A DNA stretch of 64,000 nt from Pithys albifrons albifrons (lineage: Eukaryota > Chordata > Aves > Passeriformes > Thamnophilidae). The notes below the pieces were generated by a model. The model did not search any database. It was given only the letters and a program-made list of their open reading frames with translations, and was not told where the DNA came from. Within the stretch, counting starts at the first letter, position 1, and each line of letters opens with the position of its first letter. The position numbers were made by a program, and so were the translations under genes. Below are positions 10,269 to 23,800 of the stretch, piece after piece. The DNA lies in assembly GCF_047495875.1 (NCBI RefSeq), contig NC_092463.1:8931622-8995621 (forward strand), in the 5' to 3' direction.

Positions 10269-10484
10269 GGAAAATCATAGAACATCCCGAGTCAGAAGGG
10301 ACCCACAAGGTCCAACTCCTGGCTCTACACAGGACATCCTCAAGAATCATGCCACATGTCCAAGAGTGTTGTCCAGATACATTGTGAACTCTGTCAGGCT
10401 TGATACTCTGACAACTTCCATGAGAAATCTGTTCCAGTGCCCAATCTCCCTTTGGGTGAAGAACATTTTTCTAGTATCCAATCC
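10269..10484 (-). mobile_element. CR1 LINE fragment, minus orientation
   Basis: The left end reads aatcatagaacatcccgagt, followed by gaagggacccacaaggtcca and ending with gaagaacatttttctagtat. This is the familiar reverse-complement CR1 3' region, truncated and more diverged than the copy at 9.0-9.6 kb. Confidence 0.85.
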
Positions 10485-12431
10485 ATGCAAGGATAATAAA
10501 TATATGCTAATGAATACCACTGGAGGAGGCCCCAGCTGACATTTGGTACAATCCTTAGATTGAAGAAGTCACAATCTAGAGAAAGAGACAAATAAATAAA
10601 TAGATAATGACTATTATAACTTTGTTTCATAAATGGAAAAGAAACAAACTGAGACTCAAAACCTGGTTATGATTTACAGGATCCTCTACCTTTTTAATAG
10701 AGAACAAGTAAATAAGAATCAAGCTATGAAGAGACCTAAAAGTCTCACAGGAAACCAGTGAAATAAACTCAAGTTTCCCCTAGATCTATTGCATTGTCTT
10801 TATTGTAAATCCACCCTTCACATGTAGAGGAAAACCAGTAGTTTCAGCAGAGAAAATAAAAGAGCACTCTCATAAGCATCAATTTCCCCCATAAGCTGAA
10901 CCTTATGCCCATATGAAGCCTGTGGGGGTTAACACAATTCTGCCAGCTTGTCCAGAAACTCTGTCTCACTGAACAACCAATCCAGTGCTGTCAAATTTGA
11001 GATCACTACTAGAGAAGAAGGAAGTTTTCTTCTTATGCTGCAGTATCTATCCCCTCCGAAACAGCAAAAACACAGCTTCGAGTGCCATCTAGAGGAGTGC
11101 ACTCCGTTACAGAAAAATGTTTTGTTGGTTAAAGATGCAACTTCCCACAAAGACTTTCTAGCTGACTCTGGTAAGGAAATAGGGGATGAGAACACTAAAA
11201 GCACCTGCGTATTCCTCAATATTTTTGAATGTATGTGAATATTCACAGAATTTCAGTGATACCTGTAAATGTAACTACATGTCTTAAAAAAATCTGCCTT
11301 AGTAACAAGATGTATTGATTTGTAAGGATGGGTAAAATAATCCAAGGAATCTAGGAAGCATCTGGAAGAGATAGCTATGGAGTAGTCTGAAAATCAAAAA
11401 ATGAAAAATTGGTTGGGATCATTTCTGAATATGTGTGTATTCACAGAAGTATAAATCAGTCCACATACAGAGGATCACAACAGGTCCCTTTGTCATTCTC
11501 AGCACAGAGCAGGGATTCAAACCCACAAAAAACACTTCCTCTGGGGATAAGGTGGGGAGATTGCACTGTGATGGGGAAGTCTGTACTCCCCCCACTCAGG
11601 GCTGTGTCTGTGGCAAGGGAGGGGCCTTAGAGCCAAAATGCAACTGAATAAGCCCTGTCAGGACAAGAGTGAAACCATGCACTGCCACACACCTTTTGGG
11701 GCTGGAGACACTAGCTGTGCTTTCACAGCTCAGAGATGGAGTGTCAGGACATGGTTTTCCCCAGTCCTTCTATGGGGTCTCTCCCCTCTGCTATGCATCA
11801 GTCTCCAAATGAAAAGTTCACTTTGAGACTCCACTTCCAGTGTCAGGCAGAGGTTCACAGCCCTGCCAAGGCTCATGGAGCCCCAGCCAGGTGTCACTCA
11901 CACCACTCCACAACTGGAGCACATGCCCTGCCTTCTCACTTCAGAGAGTCCCCCAGGGCAGAACCGCCACGCAGTGGTGGATGTGGATACAAGGCAGCGG
12001 ATAGCTCAGGGTTATGGTCCCTGTGTGACTGCAGAAGAAAAGGCAGCCCAGAGACACAACACCGATAGGACCAGCACCAGGGCAGACCAAAAGGAGTGAG
12101 GAGGCTCTGCAACCATTGCTTGAAGTGTAGGGGGGATGCCTCTGCCACAACAGCATCCACACAGCAGCTTTGCCCTGCCACCCCACATCCTGTTTGCTGC
12201 ACAAGACCAACACACAGACATCCAAACATCCCCAGACACTCAGGACTCCAGGGCAGCTGAGCTGGAAGCTGGCCCCAAGATATAAACCCCAGGCATTTAT
12301 CTCTAGTGAGTAGCCTCAACACTTAAAAATGGGTATTTCCCTAATTCCCCAATCCCTAAATGCTTTTAAGAATCTGCCCTCACTGTTGTGGGTGATCATA
12401 TACATGGCTCAAATCTTAAAGTGGCCAGGAA

Positions 12432-12437
12432 TTTATT
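12432..12437 (-). promoter_or_regulatory. PLD4: Polyadenylation signal AATAAA, PLD4
   Basis: First AATAAA on the minus strand after the PLD4 stop codon. AHNAK2 signals face it from the left, so the two genes terminate convergently. Confidence 0.55.
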
Positions 12438-12847
12438 AAAAATATGCTTAAACACATGTAAGCAAACACTGTTAATGGACCATTTAGGTTGAAATATATA
12501 ATTTTCTAAGTTAAAATAGCACAGCATTAGCAATCTGTGTCTCTGATGTATGAAGATCTTCCATGTTTATGTTAATATCAGACAGCTTGTCATACAACAC
12601 TATGCATTTCATTAACTCTGGGATAAGGTAATCATACAAAAAAATTGAACATCACACACTGACTAATGGTTTTGTAGGCAGAGTCTGTAGGACCTAACTA
12701 ACTATCAGAAATTCTCATGTCATCAATGTGGACACCCTGAGGAAGTGATTTCTGTGACAAAGACAAAAATAACATTCCTTGATTTGCATGGGAACAAAAT
12801 TCAAATATATTTTTTTTGTCTATTTTAAAAGTACATTTCAATTCACT
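12432..12847 (-). other. PLD4: PLD4 3' UTR
   Basis: On the minus strand the 410 bp after the PLD4 stop codon are AT-rich. They reach the first AATAAA hexamer at 12432-12437 (tttatt on the plus strand). The UTR is therefore inferred to end just left of 12432. Confidence 0.6.
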
Positions 12848-13056
12848 TCAGAGTCTGCCACTCCAGTTACAGTCTTTCTGTCCCTGTACATCTTCCAGCT
12901 TCACTGCGTATTTGGAATTCCAGTCTCGCTCAAAAAGGTTTTTCAACTGTTCCTGGACAGGCAGTTGACTCTTTTGCAGGTTGGTGGAATTTTGTTTGAT
13001 AATTAGTCCCACGCCAGCTGTATTAATGAAGTAATCTTCTGACCAATTGGAAGTCC
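12848..13056 (-). CDS. PLD4: PLD4 coding exon 10 (C-terminus and stop)
   Basis: Acceptor CATTGCATAG. The split Gly428 begins [10 protein letters not shown], the motif after the second HKD in PLD4. The exon continues through [17 protein letters not shown] to the TGA at 12850-12848. The C-terminus keeps the conserved D-C-x-W near the end. Confidence 0.95.
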
Positions 13057-14843
13057 CTATGCAATGGAAAAGTAGCTGATTAGAAAACATTCATTTCCCA
13101 GTGTACTGTTTGATCTCCAGGCTTTGTTGATTTGCTGTATGACTGCAAATCTCATTAGGACCGATGAGGCAGCAAAAATCAGGTCACCTCGTTCTTATGC
13201 TAGACCTCAGGTTTCAGAAACTCTGTATTAACTGCAGCCCTGAAGGTTCATAATCTTCTGATTCCTTACGACCTGTGACAGAATGCACCAATCTACTCAT
13301 TATAAATATGGGAATAGACTGTAACACTTGAGTATTAAGAGGGGTAAAAGCCAGTGTTTGACGTGGGTTTCTGTGTGTAAAGAAAAGTCCTTAATGGACT
13401 TAATTCTCTTTATGTGTTAAAAGAAAACAAAAGGAGAAACTAGACCTTTGATCAATAAACTTTCAGAAGTTGTTCTGAACTCAGCATGCAATGACTGCTT
13501 CTAAACCAGGCATAGCTGAGGATCCATCTGCAGACATTGTCTAGTCTCTCTCCAAAGCTATCTCAATTCAGAAAATCAAATACTGTGAAAAAAACATACA
13601 TTTTATCACTTAGCACTTCCTCTCATGATTGCCTTAGTGGAAAAATCTACTGACAATTCCAGAAGGTGCTTAGGCATGAAAACAAGTTATCTGTGTATCT
13701 GCCTTCAAAAGCCAACTCAGTATGAAACAAGCTATTAAAGCATTAAAGGCAAATAGAGCTGCAAACCCTCAGCCAGTTGGAAGATAGGAGTGTGCATTGA
13801 TTGGAGGATGAGGTGACTGAAATGACAGAGCCCTCTCAAATTCTCTTTTTTTGAGAGTTCCTAATAAAGGGTGAAACGTAAACACCATCCTGACTTTCAG
13901 GAACTGAGCAGCAAATGACATTACTGTTTTCTCATTTCCTTTCCTAGACTTCTGTTCAACAAATAGTGCGTGGAATTAATTCCTCCCAGTAATTTCTTGT
14001 TATTAAAGCACAACAATGTTATATACTAGAGCACCAGATATCACTGCATCGTTTTGAGCACACAGGCTGCGAAATTCCCACTGTGCTTGTCACAGGCTGT
14101 GCACTCAGCCTTGTCATGCTCTGTTTCTAATGGTTCACAATCATATGAAATAATCTCTTATGGAACTTGACCTACATTATTGTCTTCCCTTCACATCTGT
14201 ACTTTACCCAGGACAGACTGCTTTATATGTGAAAATGAGGGGTTTTGATATTGCAGCCCATTCTATCTGTTGTAGTTTGGGATTATTATGTAAATTCTCT
14301 CCCCTGCCACTTAACTGCCCAGGCCGGCAGTTAACAAAAGTAGTTAACTGTTGATCACTTGGGCGGGGGCAGGTTTGTCTCTTTTGTGGTTTTTTTGGAT
14401 ATTCTGTCCAGTCTTGGCTCGGCGGAATGCGGGAGTGGGGGCTCCGAGGAGGCAGACTGCCCTGCTGGTTACTGCTGGGGCTTTCCTGGCTGTTTCGCTG
14501 CCGCTGTGCCCGGACTGCTTTGTGGCCACGCGGCTGCTGCTGCCTGCCCCTGACCGGTTCTGGCAGCGTTGCTGCTGCTGCCTGCCCTGGAATTGCTCCT
14601 GGTTGCTCGTGCTTTTCTGCTTCTTGGACGGCGAACACAGGGGGAAGAGACGGAGTCCATCTGAAAGTTCACTGCTTGTCTGTCTCGCTGGAAAGGGACT
14701 GAAACTCACTCTGCAGCCAGCCGGGCTGTGACATTGACACTTAAGTACAACTTTTCCTCCCGGAGGAAAACCTACTGGGTTTTGTTGTTGTTTGTTTTTT
14801 TTTTCTTTCTCTTGTGGTGTTGGGGAAGTGGGTTGCACTAGTC

Positions 14844-14895
<52 letters not shown>

Positions 14896-17800
14896 TTATC
14901 CTTCTTGTATTAAAATTCCTTTTCTTAAATTTGATAAAGAGTGGTGTGATTATGGTGGAGGAGGCCCCTCCCCCGCTTGTGGGTAAACATTTTGGTTTTT
15001 TCCCCTCAAACCAAGACACTATCTCAGTCTCAATCCAATAGATCTGGAAATACTGTAAGTATTTGGAATAATGGAATACATACCAATGTAGGCTACTTTA
15101 TCAGTGACCATATATTTGTTGTGATTGACTCTCCCATGGGGAATGTTTGTGTGATTCAGAACTGGAACAATGAAGAGTTTCTGGAGAGAGAAAAATTAAG
15201 AATATAAACAGAAATACTAGACTTCATGATTGGACAATATGCATTTTCTATAGTTTCAAAGAATAGAATTGTATGGGGAGAACAAAACATTCCACACTCT
15301 ATGATTAAATACACAATAAAAGAGATTTTACTCTTACCCAAGAAAACTAACAAATAGTACTTCTACTATACATAAAAATGGATAAGCAATTGAGATCAGA
15401 TACAGATAATGTTTGCCTCACAATGTTCCATTAGTGGCACAGCTATTATCATTACAGGGCAGACAATTAAATGCAGTTTTAGACAGCTGTTTAATAGACC
15501 TGCATTTACCACTGATTGCTGCTCTTATTTTGTGCTAAAATGGGCTGATCACAGACATGAGGGGTACTGCAAGAAACAATAATGCCCAACTTTTTGTGTT
15601 AACTCCTACAAAAATCTACATTTTATGTATTTATAAATAGATATATAAAATACATATATATATATATATATAAAATTTTTACTAAAACCTATTTCATCTT
15701 CTGTGACATCTCTCTGTTGTGGTAACTGCATCATATTTGAGGCATCCACACCATTCCCATTCTACTTGATGCATTCCAGCCTAGAGCCTATGGCCTGTGT
15801 GTAACAGTGTTCAAAAATAGGTCTACTTGAACAGATATAGCAGATCTCTCAACTGTAAAAAAATGATACTAATTAATTACTCCATGCAGGAAAAGGAGCA
15901 CTCTGAAAGGAGCACTAAGTTAACATATAAACTGTCACGGTGCTCAGTGGAAGCAACTGCCTGGATAATGTCTCAAGTATCATATCCAGGCTGATATCCT
16001 GATATCACTAGTGCCTTGCAGTGGCTGCTTCCTCCAAGATTATATCGTGAGCCTTATTTTCACAAGGATGTGAAACAGTCATGGCAAAAACAGACAACCT
16101 GCTTCTCTAAAAGCTAATCCTTGCACACACAAACAGGAGCTTAGTCTTAAAAATCAGTGTGGGGCCATATCCTCAAACTGTCTTTCCAAAGTCAGGTTTC
16201 TTATCATACCACGTCAACACTGATGTGGACATGTGGGTTGTTGAGAGCACGCAGGGACCTCAGGTAGTTGAGCATGGCTGGGTCAGAGTACGTCCAGCAG
16301 CTGGCCAGGAGTCGGACTTGCACTCCGTGGTTGAAAGCTGCACGTCTCAGAGCATTGTCAATGGCTGGCCAGTATCTGCAGAAAAAGAGATGTGTGGACA
16401 AAGGGACATTTTTTAAACAGTTCAGTAGAAAGCTGTGACAATAAACTGAGACTACAAGCAATGCTGTGCACAGATGGGATCTCTGATATCTAGTAAGTGG
16501 AGCACTTGTGCCTTCCCTGGAGGTGCAAACAAGATTTCTGCCTTCTATCAAGTCGAAGTCCATTCTTTCCACAGTGTGTTTTGAGACTTCCAAACTAAGC
16601 TGAAGTTGATCAAAAACTTTAAAGCTTAGTAATTGCAGGTAAACAGATACACACACAGCATGGTGCCATCATGGCCGTTTCCTTAGGAAACTAAAAATAA
16701 CAACAGCAACTCCAATGTAAAGCCTGACCATATGGCAGAGAGTAAAAAGGACAGTGTAGAGCCCAGAGGAAAGTCTAAAAACTGTTTTGCAGAATATGGC
16801 CTTTTCAGGGTCTGAGAGACTGTTTCCAATGTCCACAGTGGTCCTATGCCATCAGCCAGCATGGGCAGGTTCTATCCCTCTCTACCCCTCCTTTTCTTCC
16901 TCAGCAAGCTGTGTGCCCCCAAGGTAACAGACACAGCTGTGCTCTCCTGAACATGGGAAAAGCCACTTTTCTGATACTTGTGTTGGCAGTAGCTTAGGGG
17001 AAAATTTCCTTCACCCAGCTACATAATATTAAGAGCTGGACAGTGTGCATCCCAGGGCTAGTAACTCCAAACACCCAAGCAGCATTTTCATTCTGTAGAT
17101 CCTAACAAGTGCTGCAAAGAGGAAGACAAGCACCTTTAGTACAGATTGGAGGGCTGATACAGAGAGAGGTCCAGCACTCACTCACAGTCCCAAGAGCAAT
17201 GATGAATTAATTTGCCTTAATCCTTTTGGTCTCATGTACAAAGGCCTGAATTCTCTAATCCTCCTTGCGCATCATCCTATTGTGATAAATGGTCTGGCCA
17301 TGTGCTCTCAGGCTCAGGCTGACTTACAGACCCTGAAAGACTTGGGAAAACATGCTATTTGAAATGCTATTTTTGAACAGTTTTAATTTTTTAAATATAT
17401 CAGTTTCTAATTGATTAACACTCAGGCATTAGACAGCAGCTTTGTTCCCTCTGTCTCAGCTGCTGGAGGAACCTAACCTGAACTAATCAGCCTCAATTCA
17501 TGGCACTATAGCTGGTTGCTGTGGAGATAGCCCGAGGCTCTGTACCACTTTCCCTGGGCCTTTCGAAGTCTTGTTTGCGTCTGATCAACCCTAGATGTCA
17601 CAAACAGTGGATTAAGCCTTCAGATGAAGAATAAGGAGTATTAACACATTCAATCCTAAAGAGGAAAGAGACTTTTTGTGAACCTATTCTTGGCTAAAAT
17701 CTGCAGATGAGAAACCCAGAGACTCAACTGTATGACATGGAAACTGAAAGTGCTCTAAGGTGTTTGGCTTATTAAGAATATCCTCAAAGTGGAAGCTACT

Positions 17801-20800
17801 CTTAGGATTTTGTTTCAAGGCCTATGGAATTATCTGTGTCTATTATCCTAAAATCTCCCCTCTAACACACACGTGCCCCAGCTGAACAGCAAAGTCTTTA
17901 CACAGTCATGACACAGGGCATAATGCATAGTATCATTCTGGCTTAATGGCAACCTAGACCTCACCCTATTCTTTGCAAGTCATGTTGTACATAATTATAT
18001 CTCACGAACTTCTTTCTCAGAGTATTGAGATTGTTGGAAAACTCAGAAATGTTATAAGCAGATAATTCAGAGTACTTGGTTGCATGTAAACATCCTAATT
18101 CAAGCATATCTAAGAGGATTTGGAGTCTTAGTGCTGCCCTATGACTAATTTTCTGTGTTACTGAGATTTGAGTTGATGTGCAGAGTCTGCATAACTCTGC
18201 TGTGACCTTGGGCAGCCCACTTGGACCAGGGCAGTGGTTCACCACACACAGGCTCAAGGCCAGATTAACAACCTGATCTAGTGAAAGGTGTTTCTGCCCA
18301 TAGCAGTGGGAGTGGGAACTAGATGATCTTTAATCCAAACTGTTCTATGACTCTATGCTTACTCCAGACTACCACTACCGCCTTCTCTCTGAGAGCTGCT
18401 GCTATACACATCCATCACACTTCAGAAACCTGGATTTCCGTAGATGGAATTATTGAAGAAAAAAAAAAGGACAGAATTTTCTTTTAGAGACTGTTTCAGC
18501 TCTCATTGCAGAGGTCAGTAAGGACAGTTAGGAACCGTCCTCTGAACTATGGGTCAAGTACCTCAAACAGGCAGCAGAGCTGGAAGTCAAGACTCTTCAG
18601 AAGTAAAGGACAGAAAGAAAGCAAAACAGAGCAGAAAAGGAGAGCAAAGCAATATTTCCTCTGAAAAGTCTGATGTCAGATAGATTTCCCATGTTCCCTT
18701 TCCTCTCTCTATTCATAAAGTTGCTCTGTTGAACTTTGAAGGAAGCTGTACCTGACTGTCCCTCATCTGGCACTTTACAGGTTTCTTGCTGTGTGAAGAG
18801 CATAGGAGGCTGCTTTAAAACACTAACAAAGCATGTGGGTGGTATGGGATACCATTCTTCCTGTAGCATCAGTATTAGAATCAGAGAATCCTAGAATTGC
18901 TAAAGTGGGAAAAGACCTTTAGGATCATTAAATCCAACTGCCAGCCCAGCAGCCCCACATATTCACCACTAAACCATGTACTCAAGTGACATTTTCACAC
19001 ATTTTGAATACTTCCAGGGATGGTGAATCCACCACTTCCCTGGTTAGTCTGTTCCAATGCTGGACAACCCTTTCTGTGACTTTTTTTCCTAATATCTGGT
19101 CTAAAACTCCCTGGCACAACTTGAGGTAATTTCCCCTTGTCCTATCACTTGGTACCTGGAAGGCACAGTCCATGGGATGGCTGTAAGTGCAGAGCAATGC
19201 CTCAGTTCCCTCCATTCTGAATATTTTCATCACAGAAAGAATGGAATAGCATATTTTTCCTTTATATGGTACAAGTCAACTGATTTACTCAGGATTAAAA
19301 TTATACCTTCTTGGATGAACGAAGCGGCTGGTAGGGAAATATTCCATAACAGAAACATACACAAACTTCTGTGCCTGACTGATAATACTGATTATAGCAT
19401 AGAGGTCATGGGTACGACCTGATGGACAAAATGCTGGAGGAGAAGCCTGTAAAGAAGAAAACACAGATATCAGTGATTTACATTTGGTTTGTTTGTTTAT
19501 TTGTGTTTTGTAAGACTGACTCATTTATATTCAGATCTGTCCAGTTTTCATTTAAATAACACAAAGCACTTGAGGTAGACCACTATCATTTTTCATGACT
19601 TTCATGTCCTGATAGGTCAGATACTTATTGATATAGTTATTGAGCCCACAGGTGATTAAAGGAGACCTGCACGCTGTCCCTGCCATACTACCTGACAGCC
19701 AATGCTGGGTCAATCCTTATTCTTTGAGTAGGTCCAGAGAAATCTGATGAAAAAATTATTATCTAACTGGAACACAAGTAACTGAGAACTGCTGAAGAAA
19801 CATTCCTGGCCAGTCCTTAAACATTGGTTACAGCCTACTATGTTACTTTTTAACATACTTACAGAAAAATAAGCTTTTGTCAAGATTCCATTAAATTCTG
19901 CTTCAAGAGGCCGATGGCTGTTAATGTGGGTAGAATAATTAAGAGGCCAAGGGAATGGGATGGTAGCATTAGCATATCCGAGATCCCAGTAAGTACTAAA
20001 TGTTTTCCAGAGGTCTTTGGCCAAGCCGCTGCAGTTGTATATCACAGCACCAAACTCCTTCACCTGCAAAGAGAGCAAACTATATCAAAGCCCCAGGAGG
20101 AGCCACCTCCAGGGGTTTCTTTGCTGCTTCTTCCACTCAGTCAATATTCTACATCATTATAATTTCTCTCTGTTGTGTGCTGGAACACGAATTTTGCCCC
20201 AGATTTTTGAATATGCAGCAGCAGAGCTTACCTGAGATAAAGACCTCCAATCCATGTTAGCACTACCAATATATATGTGTTTCATGTCTACTATCCAGAA
20301 TTTGCTATGCAACACTCCTCCTGTCAAATGTCCAAAATCAATCTTTTTCACATGAGCCCCTGAAGAAAGATTGGGACGGGAAAAAAAGAGTTTAGATAAA
20401 GCATGGAGATGGTTCCTCAACAGCAAGAACATGTCTGCATGTCTGACTTTTGCAGCTAGTAATAATTACCAAAATTCACAAGCTCCAATACATGGTACCA
20501 CAGTAACTTGAAAAAAATATGCAAAATGTGAACTTTCAGAAAAATCCTTAAGGGTGTGACAACAGAACTCATGAAGTAGTGAACAGATAGTGCTTATCCT
20601 AAGACCCATGTCAGCACCGTGCCAGAACAGGCCTTGGAGACCCGTTTCCCTCAGATGCCTTTTACACAATACAGAAGCTCTGAGTGTATCACTGAAGGGA
20701 ATTAATTACCTTTTTCCTCTAAAAGCTCAAGGTCTGTTGATTTTGTAGCCAAAGTTGGCATGCTTGCTGCAATATACACAGAGACATTCTCTGCAAGTAA

Positions 20801-23800
20801 TCTCTCAAACCTCTTCAGAATATCTTCACCCTGTGTGGTACATTGTTATTTTTTACATTTTGTTATAAAACATTTAGTAAGATATATGCAAGTACAGTAT
20901 TACTGATGGGTGCTTCCTAAACAACCGCAATGCAAGGAAACTCAGAAATTTCACCCATTTAAGGAATGTTTCAAGTACAGAAAAAAGGGAACAAATATTC
21001 TGATCCAATGTACAGATCAAAGTATTTTCTGTCATTTAATGTTATTAGATACACGGTTTAAAAGTATGACCACAAACATCCTAGATTTCAATGGTGAATG
21101 TCCCAGTACAGATCAGATGCTGGATTCTGATGCTCAGCAGATACTTGGGGTCATCTTTGCCTAAGGATAAAGGTGACAAGAGAATGTCCTACACTGAGCT
21201 GTCCCTTCTCAGAGACAGGACTTAGCCTTAGATCTGTGACTTTTGCTTCTCATGTGGAGTTAATGACTTATTTTATACCTCCAGAAACACCTGGGGAGGA
21301 AGACAAGTAGAGCAGTCCCAGAGAGTCCATGTTGACAGTGTGGAAGGTGTACCAGGATGGAGGCAGAGGCTGAACCCACAGAAATAACCTGGCCAGCATC
21401 TGGTCATCAGCAAACAGCACAATTCCCAGCACAACTAAGCCTGCCTGAAACAGGGTGGCTTTGTCCCTTATGTTTTTCAGAACAGTCCCCCAGACCCTAC
21501 TCACATTGCCTGGGAGAATGCTAGCTGCCACAGGCAAAAGTGGAGCCAAGGGACAATTAAACATAATGGACAGTTGCAAGGTGAGCCTGTGCCATGGCCT
21601 CTGTCATTTATTTTTGGTGGTAGAGCCAGAGAGGTCCCCCAGGAAGCCTGGCCACTCAGGGTGCCCAGAAGGACAGCTCTGCAAAGAATGATGAACCTCC
21701 TTAGCTGCTGTCCAATGGCAGGGACCAGGGACAGCTGCACAGTGGGTGGATGCAGGTGCAGTGTCAGCATATGTGGGAGAAGCAGCCTCTGCAGCAGTTA
21801 AAGGTCTGGCAGACTTTGCATCCTGACCCTTCCAACTAGCCAGTGGGAACTGGCACATTCAGTTGTGTCTGAGATCCTGTAGGCTCCTCAGCTCTGCCAC
21901 TGGCTGCCCTTAACACAGGTCAGCCATCCACAGAGTAAGCGAGTGTGGGTTTGAGGCTGACCTCTGCTTGCTCTTAAAACACAATATAAAAGTATTCAGA
22001 GCCATGCACAGAGCCCAGATAGAGTTTAATTTGACTGGAGGAGGAAACTGGAAGTTGCTTCAGACGAGCCTGGAAAACGTTTCTGGGTTTGCAGGAAGAG
22101 TCAAGCAATGTCCCCAAGAGACAGACCACACAGCCAATCTGCCCCATGTACACGAGACATTCAACCATAGACAGGCTTGATTTTATCCTACCTGTTTGGA
22201 GGATGAGTCATTGACACTGATATCCTTCCCAGTAAGAGACCAATAGTATGAAGCCACATGAATTTTCTCCTGGGCTAGATCAAGTAGTCTCATCCAGGCT
22301 TGGTACAAGGGTTTGGCTGCAGTGCTGTTTATCTCAAAGGGTAAGTCATAAGGAACATTTTCCACAAGGTCAATGCTGCAATGGCAATTGTACATTGTGA
22401 AGCAAGAAGCAGTGACCCAACAGGACATCAAGCATCTGTCAGGCCACACAACAGGCCATTTTGGATGTCAAGCTCAAAATCAAATAAGCTGAGCTGGATA
22501 AACAAGCTGGGAGTACTCTTTATCCTTAGTTTTAATAGCCAGGTTTAGATTGTATATTTCCCTCCCAAATCCAGCAGAATTACTTCCTCAGTAGCTGTTT
22601 TGAGCTTTTTATTTTACTATCCTGAAGGTGAGGAGAAATGTAACTCCATGGGGCAGTCTGTCACTTGAATATCCTCACCATCCTCTCCCAGGACAGGCAG
22701 CTCCTGCCATTCCAGCTTCTGACAGAAAGTGAGCCCAGAAGTTACTTTGCCTTCTGGTCACTCTGCTGCCTCCCACCACTGTCACAAAGGAAGAGAGGAT
22801 GGCTGGAGGTGGCAGGGGAGAAACAGAGCTGTGCTGAACATACAAGCACAGGACTGGGAGTGGAGCTTTGATACTGCCCCTACTGTCCCTCATAGCAGGC
22901 AACTACTAATTACCCAATGCCTAAGCAACAGCCCCGCTCTTCCCATATTAGTGTTACTTCATCAAGTTATAATACAATGGGAAGAGAAGAAAATCCATAC
23001 TGAAATTATAATATTGTAACTAGTTCTCCACCAGGTGACTGCTTCTCCACATGTCATCAAACCTGACTCACCTGCAGGACTCATTGGATCTAATGGTGTC
23101 CTCCTCAGTTATTGTGGTTTGTGGGAGATATCTGTAAAGTTCTTCATCCTCCAGCTCTTTGTAAATGCTGACAACGGTTACTTCTCCGTTAGGATCAACT
23201 GTGCTGTCCACTTCCATGAGGTAAACAGCCATCAGGACAACAACACCAAGCATCAAAATTGCCCCTAAGATTTGAAACTAGAATAGAACCCACACAGGAG
23301 AAGATGTAAGTGATCACCAAGTCACTGACACACCAGTTTATGGATGACTACCTGTGCAGGTAAATAAATTACAATCTTTGAGTAGTAGTTCTGCTTTCAG
23401 CTACTGGCAGAGAGTGTTTTTAGATGCACCACTGAATGTAAGGACCACTTGTTCAAGGCCATGAGCAACCTGATCTAGTTGAAAATGTCCCTGCTCATTG
23501 CAGAAGGGTTGGACTAGACCTCTAAAAGGTCCCTTCCAACTCAAACAATTCTATGACCACAAACTAAATGGGGGTTGGTTAGTGTTGGTTTAATTTATTC
23601 TGTGTCAACATATCAACCTCCTGTTTTTTCCCCAAAACTTATGATTAGTTGGACATTGATTAGCTTTATTTTAGCACAAGACAAATGGATGTTCAACAAA
23701 ATGTCTACCAAAATCAAAACAAGGGAATCCCTAACACAAGATTATCTGTGGATTCAAGCCCTGCACTACCATAAAGAAAAAGTTCATGGAGTCAGGGAAT

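Larger units (their letters stand above)
7996..12431. other. Convergent intergenic spacer AHNAK2-PLD4
   Basis: No gene is recognised. The first kilobase is AT-rich with two later AATAAA hexamers and may be extended AHNAK2 3' UTR. Two CR1 fragments occupy about 9004-9612 and 10269-10484. The stretch 11,500-12,300 is more GC-balanced with several short open frames on both strands, but none has splice signals or recognisable protein similarity. Confidence 0.6.
13057..15083 (-). other. PLD4: PLD4 last intron, holds a solo LTR
   Basis: The left 1.2 kb (13,057-14,262) shows nothing recognisable. The LTR and its duplicated target fill 14263-15023. Open frames in the GC-rich LTR body are not PLD4 exons. 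Confidence 0.8.
16376..19306 (-). other. PLD4: PLD4 intron 7, with two CR1 fragments
   Basis: The largest PLD4 intron (2.9 kb). It holds CR1 fragments of opposite orientation at about 18250-18357 and 18878-19200; no exon or other gene is seen. Confidence 0.8.

Noticed and set aside
14344..14838. Overlapping open frames of 60-164 residues on both strands
   Set aside because: All lie in the GC-rich body of the solo LTR; no retroviral domain or splice sites.
15653..15672. Short AT run as a possible replication or promoter element
   Set aside because: Ordinary 20-bp microsatellite in an AT-rich intron; no other signal nearby.
20157..20432. Met at the start of the minus-strand frame upstream of the first HKD motif as a gene start
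   Set aside because: The residues before G-A-H-V are intronic; a clear acceptor at 20360-20361 and the upstream exon at 20710-20830 show this is an internal PLD4 exon.
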